In this document: piece by piece, positions 24,523-33,992 of the stretch | Layout of the letters: every line of letters starts with the position of its first letter | Position numbering within the stretch: the stretch's first letter is position 1 | From: Streptomyces sp. SAJ15 | GTDB lineage: Bacteria > Actinomycetota > Actinomycetes > Streptomycetales > Streptomycetaceae | Length of the DNA: 64,000 bases | Assembly: GCF_007595705.1 (NCBI RefSeq) | Contig: NZ_NISY01000021.1 | Location: forward strand, 33,490 to 97,489 | Direction of reading: 5' to 3' | Notes under the pieces: model-generated | Database searches by the model: none | Seen by the model: only the letters and a program-made list of their open reading frames with translations | What the model was told of the DNA's origin: nothing | Position numbers and translations under genes: made by a program

Positions 24523-25473
24523 ATGATGATCAGACAGAGGCTGGTCGTCGCGGTCGCGTTCCTCGTGTGTCTGGGCGCCGTCCCCATGGCCGCGCACGCG
24601 TATCCACCGGCCGCGATGGACCACGGCTGGCAGTCCGTGGGGGAGCAGGGCGCCACCCACGGGATCAGCGGGGTCGCGGTGGTCGGGCACGATCGGGAGG
24701 CCACCGAGGCGCTCCTGGTGCGGGACAACAGACAGCCGGGCGAGGGGCGGGTGGCGACGGTGCGGCTGCGGCCCGGCGCCGACCCCGAGGTCCGGGAGCT
24801 GCACTGGAAGGGCACGCCCCCGGGCGACCTGGAGGCGCTGGACGCGGTGCCGGGACGGCCGCACCACTACATCGCGCTGGCCGGCGGCGGCACCGGCTAC
24901 CACCTGCGGGTGGTGCGGGACACCCTCGCGGTGCTGGGCTCCTTCACCGTCCCCGGTGTGGAGCGGGGCGACGACTACCAGGGCTTCGCGCTCTTCCCGC
25001 ACGGGGAGCGGCTGGTGGCCGTGTGGGCCGACCGGGGCGACGACACGCGCCCGGCGACGGTGCGCGCCGCCACCTTCGATCCGGGCCGGCTGGCCCTCGG
25101 CACCCCCACCGCGGTGGCCTGGCGGGTTCCCCTGCCGGCCGCGGACGTGCGGCACGCCAGCGACCTCAAGGTCTCGCCGTCCGGCGCGCTGATGGTGGTC
25201 TCGACGTCGGGCCCCGGCGAGGAGGGGCCGTTCGACTCGGTCGTCCACGACGCCGGACGGCTCTCCGTCGACGGTGCCGGAACCGTCTCGCTGACGATGC
25301 GCACGGCCCCCGTGGAGCTCGGCCGCTTCCCCGGACACAAGGTCGAGGCGCTCGGCTGTCTGCCCCGGACCGGGGAGGCGAGCCAGGCCGGACAGCTCGG
25401 GCAGGCGCTGTTGGGCGCCGACGACGAGCGGGCCGGCGGGGCGCTGCGGTTCGCCGGGGTCTGTCTGCAGTGA
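24523..25473 (+). CDS. secreted protein of unknown function, beta-propeller-like
   Basis: A 316-aa protein with an N-terminal signal peptide (RQRLVVAVAFLVCLGAVPMA, cleavage near AHA-Y). The body is a run of alternating beta strands and Asp/Gly turns (GVAVVGHDREATEALLVRDN; GDDYQGFALFPHGERLVAVW) that reads like a propeller fold. I do not recognise a catalytic motif. Two C-terminal cysteines (ALGCLPR, GVCLQ) could form a disulfide. It converges with the 5'-nucleotidase gene. Confidence 0.75.
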   Translation: MMIRQRLVVAVAFLVCLGAVPMAAHAYPPAAMDHGWQSVGEQGATHGISGVAVVGHDREATEALLVRDNRQPGEGRVATVRLRPGADPEVRELHWKGTPPGDLEALDAVPGRPHHYIALAGGGTGYHLRVVRDTLAVLGSFTVPGVERGDDYQGFALFPHGERLVAVWADRGDDTRPATVRAATFDPGRLALGTPTAVAWRVPLPAADVRHASDLKVSPSGALMVVSTSGPGEEGPFDSVVHDAGRLSVDGAGTVSLTMRTAPVELGRFPGHKVEALGCLPRTGEASQAGQLGQALLGADDERAGGALRFAGVCLQ

Positions 25474-25557
25474 GTGCGGGGAGGACGGCCGGCGGCCGGG
25501 CGGCGACCCGCCATCGCGGGGCGCCGCCGTCCGGACCGCCGGCCGGTGGTTCGGGTG

Positions 25558-27399
25558 CTACTCGACGACCGTGATCCGGTCCGCCGCCGGCGGCGCCAGC
25601 GGGGACTGGGCGGAGGAGTGGGCGCCCAGGTAGGTGTTGAGGGCTTCCAGGTCGGCCAGGCCGACCACCTTGTTCCCGCCCTCCTTGAAGACCGGGAAGC
25701 CGTCGCCGCCGCCCGCGAGGAACTGGTTCAGCGCGACGCGGTAGGTCTTGGCCGGGTCGATCGGCTCACCGTTCAACTTCACCGAGCCGGTCACGATCCG
25801 GTCCGCGCCGGACTTCGTCATGTCCAGGGTGTAGGTGAAGCCCTTGGAGACCTGGAGGATCTTCGGGGCCTCCGCGTTGGGGCCGCTGACCTGCTGGCGC
25901 AGCGCGGTCAGCAGCTGATCACCGGTCAGGTCGATGACGTTCATCATGTTGGCGAAGGGCTGCACGGTGAAGGACTCGCCGTAGGTGACCACGCCGTCGC
26001 CCTCGCTCCCCGCCGCCTTGTAGACGAGGTCGGAGCGGATGCCGCCGGGGTTCATCAGGGCGAGCTGGGCGCCGCCCTTGTCGGCCGGGGCGAGCGCCTC
26101 CAGCTGGGCGTCGGTGATCAGGTCGCCCAGCGGGGTCTCCAGGGTGGTCGCGCCGCGGCCCGGGATGTCGGCGGAGATGTAGCCCATCGGCCGGCCGGCG
26201 ATGGGCGCGGCCAGCGCGTTCCAGCGCTTGATGAGCGAGGTCATGTCGGGGGCCTTGGGCTGCTCCCGGTGCACCACGTGGTTGGCGGACTTCACCCGGG
26301 TGCGGACGATGTCGCCGGTGCGGCGGTCGTAGGTGAGCGTGGTCTCCGTGTAGAGCTTCCCGAAGGACGCCGCGGAGGTGACGGTGCGCGGGGTGCCGGA
26401 CGGGTCCGGGATGGTGCACGCGTACGCCTGGTGGGTGTGGCCGGTGACCAGCGCGTCGACCTTCGGCGTCACGTTCTTGGCGATGTCGACGATGGGGCCG
26501 GAGACGCCGGCGCCGCCGCTCGGGCTGTCGCAGTCGTAGTTGTACGCGCCGGAGGCGGGCATGCCGCCCTCGTGGATGAGCGCGACGATCGACTTCACGC
26601 CCTGGCGCTGGAGCACCTTGGCGTACTTGTTGATCGTCTCCACCTCGTCGCGGAACTTCAGGCCCTTGATGCCCTCGGCGGTCACCACGTCCGGGGTGCC
26701 CTCCAGCGTGACCCCGATGAAGCCGATCTTCACGCCGTTGCGCTTCCAGACGGTGTACGGCTGGAGGACGGGCTTGCCGGTCTTCTCGGAGACGACGTTG
26801 GCGCCGAGGTAGGGGAAGTCGGCGCCGCGGAAGGTCTTGCCCTTCTCGTAGCAGCCCTCCGTGGGGTGGCAGCCGCCGTCCCGCATCCGCTTGAGCTCGG
26901 CGAGGCCCTCGTCGAACTCGTGGTTGCCGACCGACGTCACGTCCAGGTCGAGCTTGTTGAGCGCCTCGACGGTCGGCTCGTCGTGGAAGAGCCCGGACAG
27001 CATCGGGCTGCCGCCGATCATGTCGCCGCCGGCGGCGGTGACGGAGTACGGGTGACCCTTGCGGGCGTTGCGCAGCGCGGTGGCGAGGTACTCCACGCCG
27101 CCCGCCGGGATCGCCTTGGTGGTGCCGTCCGGCAGCCGCTCGGTGACGGTGCCGGAGGAGCCCTGCGGCGGCTCGAGGTTGCCGTGCAGGTCGTTGAAGG
27201 ACAGCAGCTGCACGTCGACGGTGCGGCCGTGGTGGTCGCCCCCGTGCCCGGCGGGCCCGTGTGACGTGGTGTCGGTCCCCTGCGCCCCCGCGGGTATCGC
27301 GGCCGTCAGCACACCGGCCGTGCCCGCGAGCACGGCCACCGCCGCCGTCAACCGGCGCCGCGTCCCGCGCCGTTGTCCCTGAGATCTCATTGCCGGCAT
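25558..27399 (-). CDS. secreted 5'-nucleotidase / 2',3'-cyclic phosphodiesterase (UshA family)
   Basis: A 613-aa extracellular metallophosphoesterase. Signal peptide about residues 1-40 (ending AIPAGAQG). Metal-site motifs run in order: LLSFNDLHGNLEP, GGDMIGGSP, SVGNHEFDEG, and ALIHEGG with VTGHTHQAY, then the C-terminal nucleotidase domain (LMNPGGIRSDL). It releases phosphate from extracellular nucleotides. In S. coelicolor the orthologue belongs to the PhoP phosphate regulon; I did not find a convincing PHO box here. ATG 27399 is preferred since AAAAGGGG lies just upstream. Confidence 0.9.
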   Translation of the reverse strand: MPAMRSQGQRRGTRRRLTAAVAVLAGTAGVLTAAIPAGAQGTDTTSHGPAGHGGDHHGRTVDVQLLSFNDLHGNLEPPQGSSGTVTERLPDGTTKAIPAGGVEYLATALRNARKGHPYSVTAAGGDMIGGSPMLSGLFHDEPTVEALNKLDLDVTSVGNHEFDEGLAELKRMRDGGCHPTEGCYEKGKTFRGADFPYLGANVVSEKTGKPVLQPYTVWKRNGVKIGFIGVTLEGTPDVVTAEGIKGLKFRDEVETINKYAKVLQRQGVKSIVALIHEGGMPASGAYNYDCDSPSGGAGVSGPIVDIAKNVTPKVDALVTGHTHQAYACTIPDPSGTPRTVTSAASFGKLYTETTLTYDRRTGDIVRTRVKSANHVVHREQPKAPDMTSLIKRWNALAAPIAGRPMGYISADIPGRGATTLETPLGDLITDAQLEALAPADKGGAQLALMNPGGIRSDLVYKAAGSEGDGVVTYGESFTVQPFANMMNVIDLTGDQLLTALRQQVSGPNAEAPKILQVSKGFTYTLDMTKSGADRIVTGSVKLNGEPIDPAKTYRVALNQFLAGGGDGFPVFKEGGNKVVGLADLEALNTYLGAHSSAQSPLAPPAADRITVVE

Positions 27400-27516
27400 G
27401 TGGTCCCCTTTTGATGTGCTCTGGTCGAACGGCCGCAGCATACGGTCAACGCGCGTAGCAGGGCAGGGGGGCCGGGGTTACGACCTGGTTGCGCCCTGTC
27501 GGCGCGGGCTCCGCCG

Positions 27517-27529
27517 TAGGCTCGGGCCC
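27517..27529 (+). promoter_or_regulatory. leaderless promoter of mshD
   Basis: TAGGCT at 27517-27522, then 7 nt to the ATG at 27530. Confidence 0.55.
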
Positions 27530-28507
27530 ATGAATGACGTGGTGAACGAGATGGCCGGGGCGATCGGCGGGCGGCGGATCGACGTCCTCCAGGAGCTGAC
27601 GCCCGAGCAGGCCCAGGTGGTGCTGGACCTCATCGCGGAAGCCGCGCGGACCGACGGACAGCCGGCCGTGTCGGAGCAGGGCCGGATCCAACTGCGGGGA
27701 CAGCGGGCCGGGGTGCGCCACTTGCTGCTGCACGACCGCGGGGGCGAGTTCGTCGGATACGCGCAGCTGGAGGACACCGACCCGGTGGAGGCCCCCGCGG
27801 CCGAGCTGGTCGTCCACCCGGCCCACCGGGGCCAGGGGCACGGCCGCGCGCTCGGCGTGGCGCTGCTGCACGAGTCCGGCAAGCGACTGCGGGTGTGGGC
27901 GCACGGTGGGCATCCGGCCGCCCGCCACCTGGCGCAGGTGCTGGGGCTGTCCCTCTTCCGCGAACTGCGCCAGATGCGCCGGCCGCTGGGAGAGCTGAGC
28001 ACCCTGGACATCCCCGAGCCGGTCCTTCCGGAGGGCGTGACGGTGCGGACCTTCCGGCCCGGCGAGGACGACGCCGCCTGGCTGGCCGTCAACGCCGCCG
28101 CCTTCGCCCACCACCCCGAGCAGGGCTCCCTCGGCCAGCGCGACCTGGACGACCGCAAGGCCCAGCCGTGGTTCGACCCCAAGGGCTTCTTCCTGGCCGA
28201 ACGGCGCGGCGGCGCCGCGGGCGCCGAAGGCGAGGCGGAGCCCAGCCGGATCGCCGGCTTCCACTGGACCAAGGTGCACGCCGCCGAGCAGCTCGGCGAG
28301 GTCTACGTCCTCGGCGTGGCCCCCGGCGCCCAGGGCGGCGGCCTCGGCAAGGCCCTCACCGCCATCGGTCTCCGCCACCTGGCGGCCCAGGGCCTGCCGA
28401 CCGCGATGCTCTACGTCGACGCCGACAACACCGCCGCCGTCACGGTCTACGAGCGGCTCGGCTTCGTCACCCACGAGGTGGACCTGATGTACCGCACGGA
28501 GGCCTGA
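27530..28507 (+). CDS. mshD: mycothiol synthase
   Basis: A 325-aa enzyme with two GNAT domains that transfers acetyl-CoA to Cys-GlcN-Ins, the last step of mycothiol synthesis. N-terminal domain to about residue 150 (AAELVVHPAHRGQGHGRALG), C-terminal domain from about 170 (YVLGVAPGAQGGGLGKAL, VDADNTAAVTVYERLGFV), both with the acyl-CoA binding pattern. The pathway partner mshA lies 16 kb away at 44186. It is divergent from the 5'-nucleotidase gene. Confidence 0.93.
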   Translation: MNDVVNEMAGAIGGRRIDVLQELTPEQAQVVLDLIAEAARTDGQPAVSEQGRIQLRGQRAGVRHLLLHDRGGEFVGYAQLEDTDPVEAPAAELVVHPAHRGQGHGRALGVALLHESGKRLRVWAHGGHPAARHLAQVLGLSLFRELRQMRRPLGELSTLDIPEPVLPEGVTVRTFRPGEDDAAWLAVNAAAFAHHPEQGSLGQRDLDDRKAQPWFDPKGFFLAERRGGAAGAEGEAEPSRIAGFHWTKVHAAEQLGEVYVLGVAPGAQGGGLGKALTAIGLRHLAAQGLPTAMLYVDADNTAAVTVYERLGFVTHEVDLMYRTEA

Positions 28508-28972
28508 CCTTCCGCGCTCCGCCCGGCCCCGGCTCCCCGCCGCCCGCCCGGCTCCGCGGCCCGACCGGCCTCGCAGCCCGCCCGGCCCCGCCCTCCGGGG
28601 CCGGGCCGGGCCCGGGGCGTACCCGTCCTACGGACACCCGACGGCGGGTGCCCGCGCCCGGCGGCCGGCGGTGCTCCGGGCCCGGCGGCCGGCGATGCCG
28701 CGCGCCCGGTGGCCGGCGGAGCGTCGCGGTCAGCGAGGCGAGGTGGGCGCCGGAGCCCGTGGGCGGTGCGGGGGCCTGTGAAGGCATGGTCGCCTGCGGG
28801 ATGCGCCGCCATTTCCTTCCCGCCATGTCGCCGTTACCGCTGATTCAATCTCGGTTGCGAGCATCACTGAATGCAGCCCGCTGTGCCCAAGCCCCAGTAC
28901 CGGAGGCTCCGTGTCGCTCCGGTGCCCAGTTCCGACGCGCCCGACCTCCCCCGAGCGCGGAAGAATGAGGAC
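28508..28972. other. 465-bp gap between mshD and ppk
   Basis: The left part (about 28621-28740) holds imperfect GC-rich repeats of the CCCGGCGGCCGGCG type. The right part (28830-28900) is less GC-rich and contains TGATTCA and CACTGAATG segments that could belong to the ppk promoter region. I find no gene. Confidence 0.6.
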
Positions 28973-31417
28973 ATGAACCAGTCCAGTGGTCAGGCGCACG
29001 CTCATTCCCAGCCGCAGCCGGAGTCCAGCTCACAGCAGTCCCGGCCGCGTCCGGAGCCCGGCCAGGGGGCGCCCGCCCCCCGGACGCAGTCCCGCGCGGA
29101 GAACGCGGCCTCCGGCGTGGAGCGGACGGCCTCCCGCGCGGGCGGCGCGGCCGCGCCCGCCGAGTCGGCCCCGTCGCGCACCGCACCCGCCCCCGCGCCC
29201 AAGGCGGAGCCCGAGCCGCAGCCGTCGGTCGGCTCGATCGCCGCGCACCGGCCGAACGCGGTCGGCGCCCAGAGCACCCGGGTGCTCGACCCCGAGCTGG
29301 ACACGGACGCGGACGCGTACGAGGAGGGACACGGCCCGGACCAGGGCGGGGAGCTGCCGGAGGGCCGGTTCCTGGACCGCGAGCGCAGCTGGCTGGCGTT
29401 CAACGAGCGGGTCCTGGAGCTGGCGGAGGACCCGAACACCCCGCTGCTGGAGCGCGCCAACTTCCTGGCGATCTTCGCCAGCAACCTGGACGAGTTCTTC
29501 ATGGTCCGGGTCGCCGGTCTCAAGCGTCGCATCGCCACCGGGGTGGCCACCCGTTCCGCCTCCGGGCTGCAGCCGCGCGAGGTGCTGGACCTGATCTGGA
29601 CCCGGTCCCGTGAGCTCATGGCGCGGCACGCCGCCTGCTTCCAGCAGGACGTGGCGCCCGAGCTCGTCGACCAGGGCATCCACCTGATCCGCTGGCCGGA
29701 CCTGACCGAGAAGGAGCAGTCCCGGCTCTTCACCCTCTTCAAGCAGCAGATCTTCCCGGTGCTCACCCCGCTGGCGGTGGACCCGGCGCACCCCTTCCCG
29801 TACATCTCGGGGCTCTCGCTCAACCTCGCGGTCGTGGTGCGCAACCCGGTCAGCGGCCATGACCACTTCGCACGGGTGAAGGTGCCGCCGCTGCTGACCC
29901 GCTTCCTGGAGGCTTCGCCGCAGCGGTACGTCCCGCTGGAGGACGTGATCGCGGCGCACCTGGAGGAGCTGTTCCCGGGGATGGAGGTGCTGGCGCACCA
30001 CATGTTCCGGGTGACCCGGAACGAGGACCTGGAGGTCGAGGAGGACGACGCCGAGAACCTGCTCCAGGCCCTGGAGAAGGAGCTGCTGCGGCGCCGCTTC
30101 GGCCCGCCGGTGCGGCTGGAGGTCGAGGAGTCCATCGACCCGTACGTCCTGGACCTGCTGGTCCGCGAGCTGAAGATCTCCGACGCCGAGGTCTATCCGC
30201 TGCCCGGCCCGCTCGACCTCACCGGGCTCTTCGGCATCGCGTCGCTGGACCAGCCGGAGCTGAAGTACCCGAAGTTCGTGGCCGGCACCCATCGCGACCT
30301 GGCCGAGGTCGAGTCCGCCTCGGCGCCCGACATCTTCGCCGCGCTGCGCGAGCGGGACGTGCTGCTGCACCACCCGTACGACTCCTTCTCCACCTCGGTG
30401 CAGGCGTTCCTGGAGCAGGCCGCGGGCGACCCGGACGTGCTGGCGATCAAGCAGACGCTCTACCGGACCTCCGGCAAGTCGCCGATCGTCGACGCGCTCA
30501 TCGACGCCGCCGAGGCCGGCAAGCAGGTGCTGGTGCTGGTCGAGATCAAGGCGCGCTTCGACGAGCAGGCCAACATCAAGTGGGCCCGGAAGCTGGAGGA
30601 GGCCGGCTGCCACGTCGTCTACGGCCTGGTGGGCCTCAAGACGCACTGCAAGCTGTCGCTGGTGGTCCGCCAGGAGGGCGACACCCTGGTCCGCTACTCG
30701 CACGTCGGCACCGGCAACTACCACCCCAAGACGGCCCGGCTCTACGAGGACCTGGGGCTGCTGACCTCCGACCCGCAGGTGGGCGCCGACCTGTCCGACC
30801 TGTTCAACCGGCTCAGCGGCTACTCGCGCCGGGAGACCTACCGCCGGCTGCTGGTCGCCCCCCGGTCGCTGCGCGACGGGCTGGTCACGCGGATACACAA
30901 GGAGATCACCCACCACCGCGCGGGGCGGCCCGCCTCCGTCCGCATCAAGGTCAACTCGATGGTCGACGAGGCCGTCATCGACGCCCTCTACCGCGCCGCC
31001 CAGGCGGGGGTGCCGGTCGACGTGTGGGTGCGCGGCATCTGCGCGCTGCGACCGGGCGTGGAGGGGCTCTCGGAGAACATACGGGTGCGCAGCGTGCTCG
31101 GCCGCTTCCTGGAGCACTCGCGGGTCTTCGCCTTCGGGAACGGCGGCGAGCCCGAGGTGTGGCTCGGCAGCGCCGACATGATGCACCGCAACCTGGACCG
31201 ACGGATCGAGGCGCTGGTGCGGGTCGCCGACCCCGCCCACCGCGCCGCCCTGAACCGGCTGCTGGAGACCGGCATGGCCGACTCCACCGCCTCCTGGCAC
31301 CTGGGCCCGGACGGCGAGTGGACGCGGCACGCCATGGACGCCAACGGGCAGCCGCTGCACAACGTACAAGAGATGCTCATCGACGCCCGGAGGCGCCGGC
31401 GTGGTACAGCGACATGA
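28973..31417 (+). CDS. ppk: polyphosphate kinase
   Basis: An 814-aa RNA-degradosome-type polyphosphate kinase (PPK1) making and using inorganic polyphosphate with ATP. Residues 1-125 are a disordered Pro/Ala-rich extension absent from most PPK1 proteins; the core starts at RFLDRERSWLAFNERVLEL. The active-site region includes IKQTLYRTSGKSPIVDALI and HVGTGNYHPKTARLYEDLGL, whose His is the phosphorylated residue in the family. GAGG lies upstream of ATG 28973. The CHAD and NUDIX genes follow, a recurrent polyphosphate neighbourhood. Confidence 0.95.
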   Translation: MNQSSGQAHAHSQPQPESSSQQSRPRPEPGQGAPAPRTQSRAENAASGVERTASRAGGAAAPAESAPSRTAPAPAPKAEPEPQPSVGSIAAHRPNAVGAQSTRVLDPELDTDADAYEEGHGPDQGGELPEGRFLDRERSWLAFNERVLELAEDPNTPLLERANFLAIFASNLDEFFMVRVAGLKRRIATGVATRSASGLQPREVLDLIWTRSRELMARHAACFQQDVAPELVDQGIHLIRWPDLTEKEQSRLFTLFKQQIFPVLTPLAVDPAHPFPYISGLSLNLAVVVRNPVSGHDHFARVKVPPLLTRFLEASPQRYVPLEDVIAAHLEELFPGMEVLAHHMFRVTRNEDLEVEEDDAENLLQALEKELLRRRFGPPVRLEVEESIDPYVLDLLVRELKISDAEVYPLPGPLDLTGLFGIASLDQPELKYPKFVAGTHRDLAEVESASAPDIFAALRERDVLLHHPYDSFSTSVQAFLEQAAGDPDVLAIKQTLYRTSGKSPIVDALIDAAEAGKQVLVLVEIKARFDEQANIKWARKLEEAGCHVVYGLVGLKTHCKLSLVVRQEGDTLVRYSHVGTGNYHPKTARLYEDLGLLTSDPQVGADLSDLFNRLSGYSRRETYRRLLVAPRSLRDGLVTRIHKEITHHRAGRPASVRIKVNSMVDEAVIDALYRAAQAGVPVDVWVRGICALRPGVEGLSENIRVRSVLGRFLEHSRVFAFGNGGEPEVWLGSADMMHRNLDRRIEALVRVADPAHRAALNRLLETGMADSTASWHLGPDGEWTRHAMDANGQPLHNVQEMLIDARRRRRGTAT

Positions 31418-31502
31418 CCTGCCGCCGACAGGGGTTACGGGGGGCGGGCCGGACGGCTCCGGTGCCCCCTCGACCGACGTCTTCGGCCTCGGGGGACACG
31501 AC

Positions 31503-33164
31503 ATGACCGATCGCGCGGCCGGGCTCCCGGCCCCCGCCTCAGCCATGGTCGGGGCGCCGACCGGGGCCGCCCCGCACGGTCCGCGGGGGCCCGCCGCGGC
31601 GCGGCCCGTGGAGGCGGGCGCCCCCTCCGCGGGGGAGGTGCTCTCCCGCTATCTGCACGCGCAGGCCGCCGACTTCCTGCGCAGCCTGCGGCTGCACCGC
31701 GAGAGCGGTTCCGATGCCGAGGAGGCGGCCGAGGCGGCCCGGCTGCTGCGCCGCTCCGCCCGCCGTATCAGTGGCGCGCTCCTCGTCTACCAGCCGCTGA
31801 CCGACCAGCCGTGGGCCGACGAGCTGCGCGCCGAACTGGCCTGGCTCGCCGGCCTGCTCGCCCGCGAGCACGCCTACGCCGCCCGGCTGAGCCGGTTGCG
31901 CGGCGCCCTCCACCGGCTCTCCGGCGCGGACCAGGTCGCCGGTGCCGCCGCGGCGCCGGGCGTCAGCGCCGCGCCGGTGGCGCGGGGCGGGGTCACGGCG
32001 GAGATCGGCGACGGGGGGAGCGCCGAGCCCGCGCCCGTCGACGGCTCGACGGCCGCGGGGCCCGGCGCCCGGCGCGGCGGGACGCGGGCGTCGGTGCCCG
32101 GCGCCCGGACCGGGCGCGGCCGCCGCGGCGTCTCGCTGGCGGCCGACGACGGTGAGCCCGACGGACGCGTCGGCGGCACGGGGCGCGGGGGCGGCCGCAC
32201 GGACCGCGGGGCGGAGGCGGGCGCGGCCGGCCGGGCCGGAGCGCCGGGACTCGGCGGCGACGCCGGGGGAGGCACGGGCGACCCGACCGGAACGGGGCGC
32301 GCGGGTGCCGGCGGCGCGGGACCGTCCGTGCCCGGCGGCGCGGAGGTGACCGGCGGCGACGCGACGCGGTCTGCGGGGGCCGGTGGGCGCCACGGGACCG
32401 GTGGCCGGGCGGCGGCCGGGGGCCGGGGAACCGGCGGCGCCGTGGCCGGGTCGCGGGAGGAGTCCCGTGGCGGCACGCTCACCGTGGGCGCCGCGCGGGC
32501 CGGCGCGCTGCTCGAGCGCCAGCTGACGCTGGCCCGGACCCGCGCGCACACTGCTGCGCTCCAGGCGCTGGGCTCCTCGCGCTTCCACGCCGTCGCCGAC
32601 GCCGTCGCGCTGCTCGCCTCCGAGGTGCCGCTGGCGCCGGGCGCCGCCGAACGCCCGGCCGGGCAGGAGCTGCCACCGCTGGCGGAGCTGGCGCACCGGC
32701 GGCTGGTGGAGGCCGTCGAGGCGCTGCCGCTGGGCGTGGCAGGGCATCCGTACAACGCCGACGCGCTCGCCTACGGCCTCGCCGCGACCGCCGCGGCCGA
32801 CGCGCCGCCGGCCAGCGAACGGCAGGACGCGCCCTGGCACCAGGTGCGGCGCCTGGTGCGGCTGCGGCGCTACGCGCTGGAGGTGCTGGACGAGGGGGAG
32901 CGCGCGGACACGACCGGCCCGGTCGAGGCCGAACCCTCGCTCGCCGTGCGGCTCCTCGCCGCCGCGCAGGCCCTGGACCGGCACCGCGACGCCGCCGAGG
33001 CCGCGGCCGCCGCGGCCTCGGCGGCCCGCACCCCGCGGATCGCCCCGGCCACGGCGTACGCGCTGGGGGTGCTCCACGCCGACCAGCGGCACGATGTCGA
33101 GGCGGCGAGGTTCGCCTTCGGCCGGGTGTGGCAGCGGCTGGCGGCGGGGGCGACCGCCTGGTAA
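31503..33164 (+). CDS. CHAD-domain protein with long low-complexity insert
   Basis: A 553-aa protein whose ends form a CHAD (conserved histidine alpha-helical) domain: an N-terminal helical segment (residues about 45-140, YLHAQAADFLRSLRLHRES) and a C-terminal helical part (about 335-550). Residues about 145-325 are a Gly/Arg/Ala/Pro disordered insert. CHAD proteins bind polyphosphate granules, matching ppk just upstream. ATG 31503 is preferred (GGGGGA 7 nt before); the frame extends to a GTG at 31401 overlapping ppk. The insert is unusual for the family. Confidence 0.75.
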   Translation: MTDRAAGLPAPASAMVGAPTGAAPHGPRGPAAARPVEAGAPSAGEVLSRYLHAQAADFLRSLRLHRESGSDAEEAAEAARLLRRSARRISGALLVYQPLTDQPWADELRAELAWLAGLLAREHAYAARLSRLRGALHRLSGADQVAGAAAAPGVSAAPVARGGVTAEIGDGGSAEPAPVDGSTAAGPGARRGGTRASVPGARTGRGRRGVSLAADDGEPDGRVGGTGRGGGRTDRGAEAGAAGRAGAPGLGGDAGGGTGDPTGTGRAGAGGAGPSVPGGAEVTGGDATRSAGAGGRHGTGGRAAAGGRGTGGAVAGSREESRGGTLTVGAARAGALLERQLTLARTRAHTAALQALGSSRFHAVADAVALLASEVPLAPGAAERPAGQELPPLAELAHRRLVEAVEALPLGVAGHPYNADALAYGLAATAAADAPPASERQDAPWHQVRRLVRLRRYALEVLDEGERADTTGPVEAEPSLAVRLLAAAQALDRHRDAAEAAAAAASAARTPRIAPATAYALGVLHADQRHDVEAARFAFGRVWQRLAAGATAW

Positions 33165-33294
33165 CCGGGCGCCGAGGTCCGCCGACGGAGTCCGGCTGCC
33201 GGTGGAGGCCCAGGCACCGGCGGAGGCCCAGGCACCGATGGCAGTCCGGGCGCCGGTGGAAGTCCAGGTGTCGGTGGAAGGAGACGTGGACGTG

Positions 33295-33738
33295 ATGGCA
33301 GGCAGCGAGCCCGCGGCGGTGCCGGACACGGCGGCCGTCCGGCCCGTCTTCGCCGCGGGGTGCGTGCTGTGGCGCCGCGCCGGTGCCGTCGGGCGGATCG
33401 AACTCGCCCTGGTGCACCGGCCCAAGTACGACGACTGGTCGTTCCCCAAGGGCAAGCTGAAGCGCGGCGAGGAGGCGCGGCAGGCCGCCGTCCGCGAGGT
33501 GCTGGAGGAGACCGGCATGACCTGCGCCCTGGGGGACGAGCTGCCCACCCGCCACTACCTGGCGCAGGGCCGCCCCAAGGAGGTCCGCTACTGGGCGGCG
33601 GAGGCCACCGGCGGCTCGTTCGTGCCGAACCGCGAGGTCGACCGGCTGGAGTGGCTGCCCCCGGCGGCCGCGGCCGACCGCCTCACCGCGGACAGCGACC
33701 GCGAACTGGTCGCCGCCCTCCTCCGTACGCTGTCCTGA
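33295..33738 (+). CDS. NUDIX hydrolase (MutT1-like)
   Basis: A 147-aa hydrolase with an intact NUDIX box (G-x5-E-x7-R-E-x2-E-E-x-G, from KGKLKRGEEARQAAVREVLE then ETGM). It should cleave a nucleoside diphosphate-linked substrate; mycobacterial MutT1, which lies next to ppk, is the closest context match, though this protein lacks the C-terminal phosphatase half of MutT1. ATG 33295 or GTG 33292 may be used; AAGGAG lies upstream. Imperfect GC-rich repeats precede it (33190-33275). Confidence 0.88.
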   Translation: MAGSEPAAVPDTAAVRPVFAAGCVLWRRAGAVGRIELALVHRPKYDDWSFPKGKLKRGEEARQAAVREVLEETGMTCALGDELPTRHYLAQGRPKEVRYWAAEATGGSFVPNREVDRLEWLPPAAAADRLTADSDRELVAALLRTLS

Positions 33739-33746
33739 GCGGCCGG

Positions 33747-33944
33747 TCAGCCCTGTTCTCGTGGAGCGGCCTCGGCCTCCCGCAGGCCCTGGTCGCGGAG
33801 CTCGGTGCGGGCCTCGGTGCGGTGGCCGCGGGCGATGTAGTCGCGCACCACCGCCTCGACGGCGTCCTGGGGCGAGCCCACCCCGGCCAGCACCATGACT
33901 TCCACCACCAGTTCGGCATCGAGGCTGATCTCGACCTTGGCCAT
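33747..33944 (-). CDS. ribbon-helix-helix antitoxin-like protein
   Basis: A 65-aa protein opening MAKVEISLDAELVVEVMVLA, a beta strand then two helices, as in VapB-type ribbon-helix-helix antitoxins. The second half is charged. No toxin (PIN or MazF) gene is adjacent, so it may be an orphan or a solo regulator. AAGGGGG precedes the ATG. Confidence 0.65.
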   Translation of the reverse strand: MAKVEISLDAELVVEVMVLAGVGSPQDAVEAVVRDYIARGHRTEARTELRDQGLREAEAAPREQG

Positions 33945-33992
33945 GGGCGCCCCCTTCGTAGGGCCCGCACTCTAGCGGTCGGAGCGGTGCCG

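Noticed and set aside
33747..33944. Complete toxin-antitoxin pair
   Set aside because: Only the antitoxin-like protein is present; both flanks are ordinary metabolic genes.
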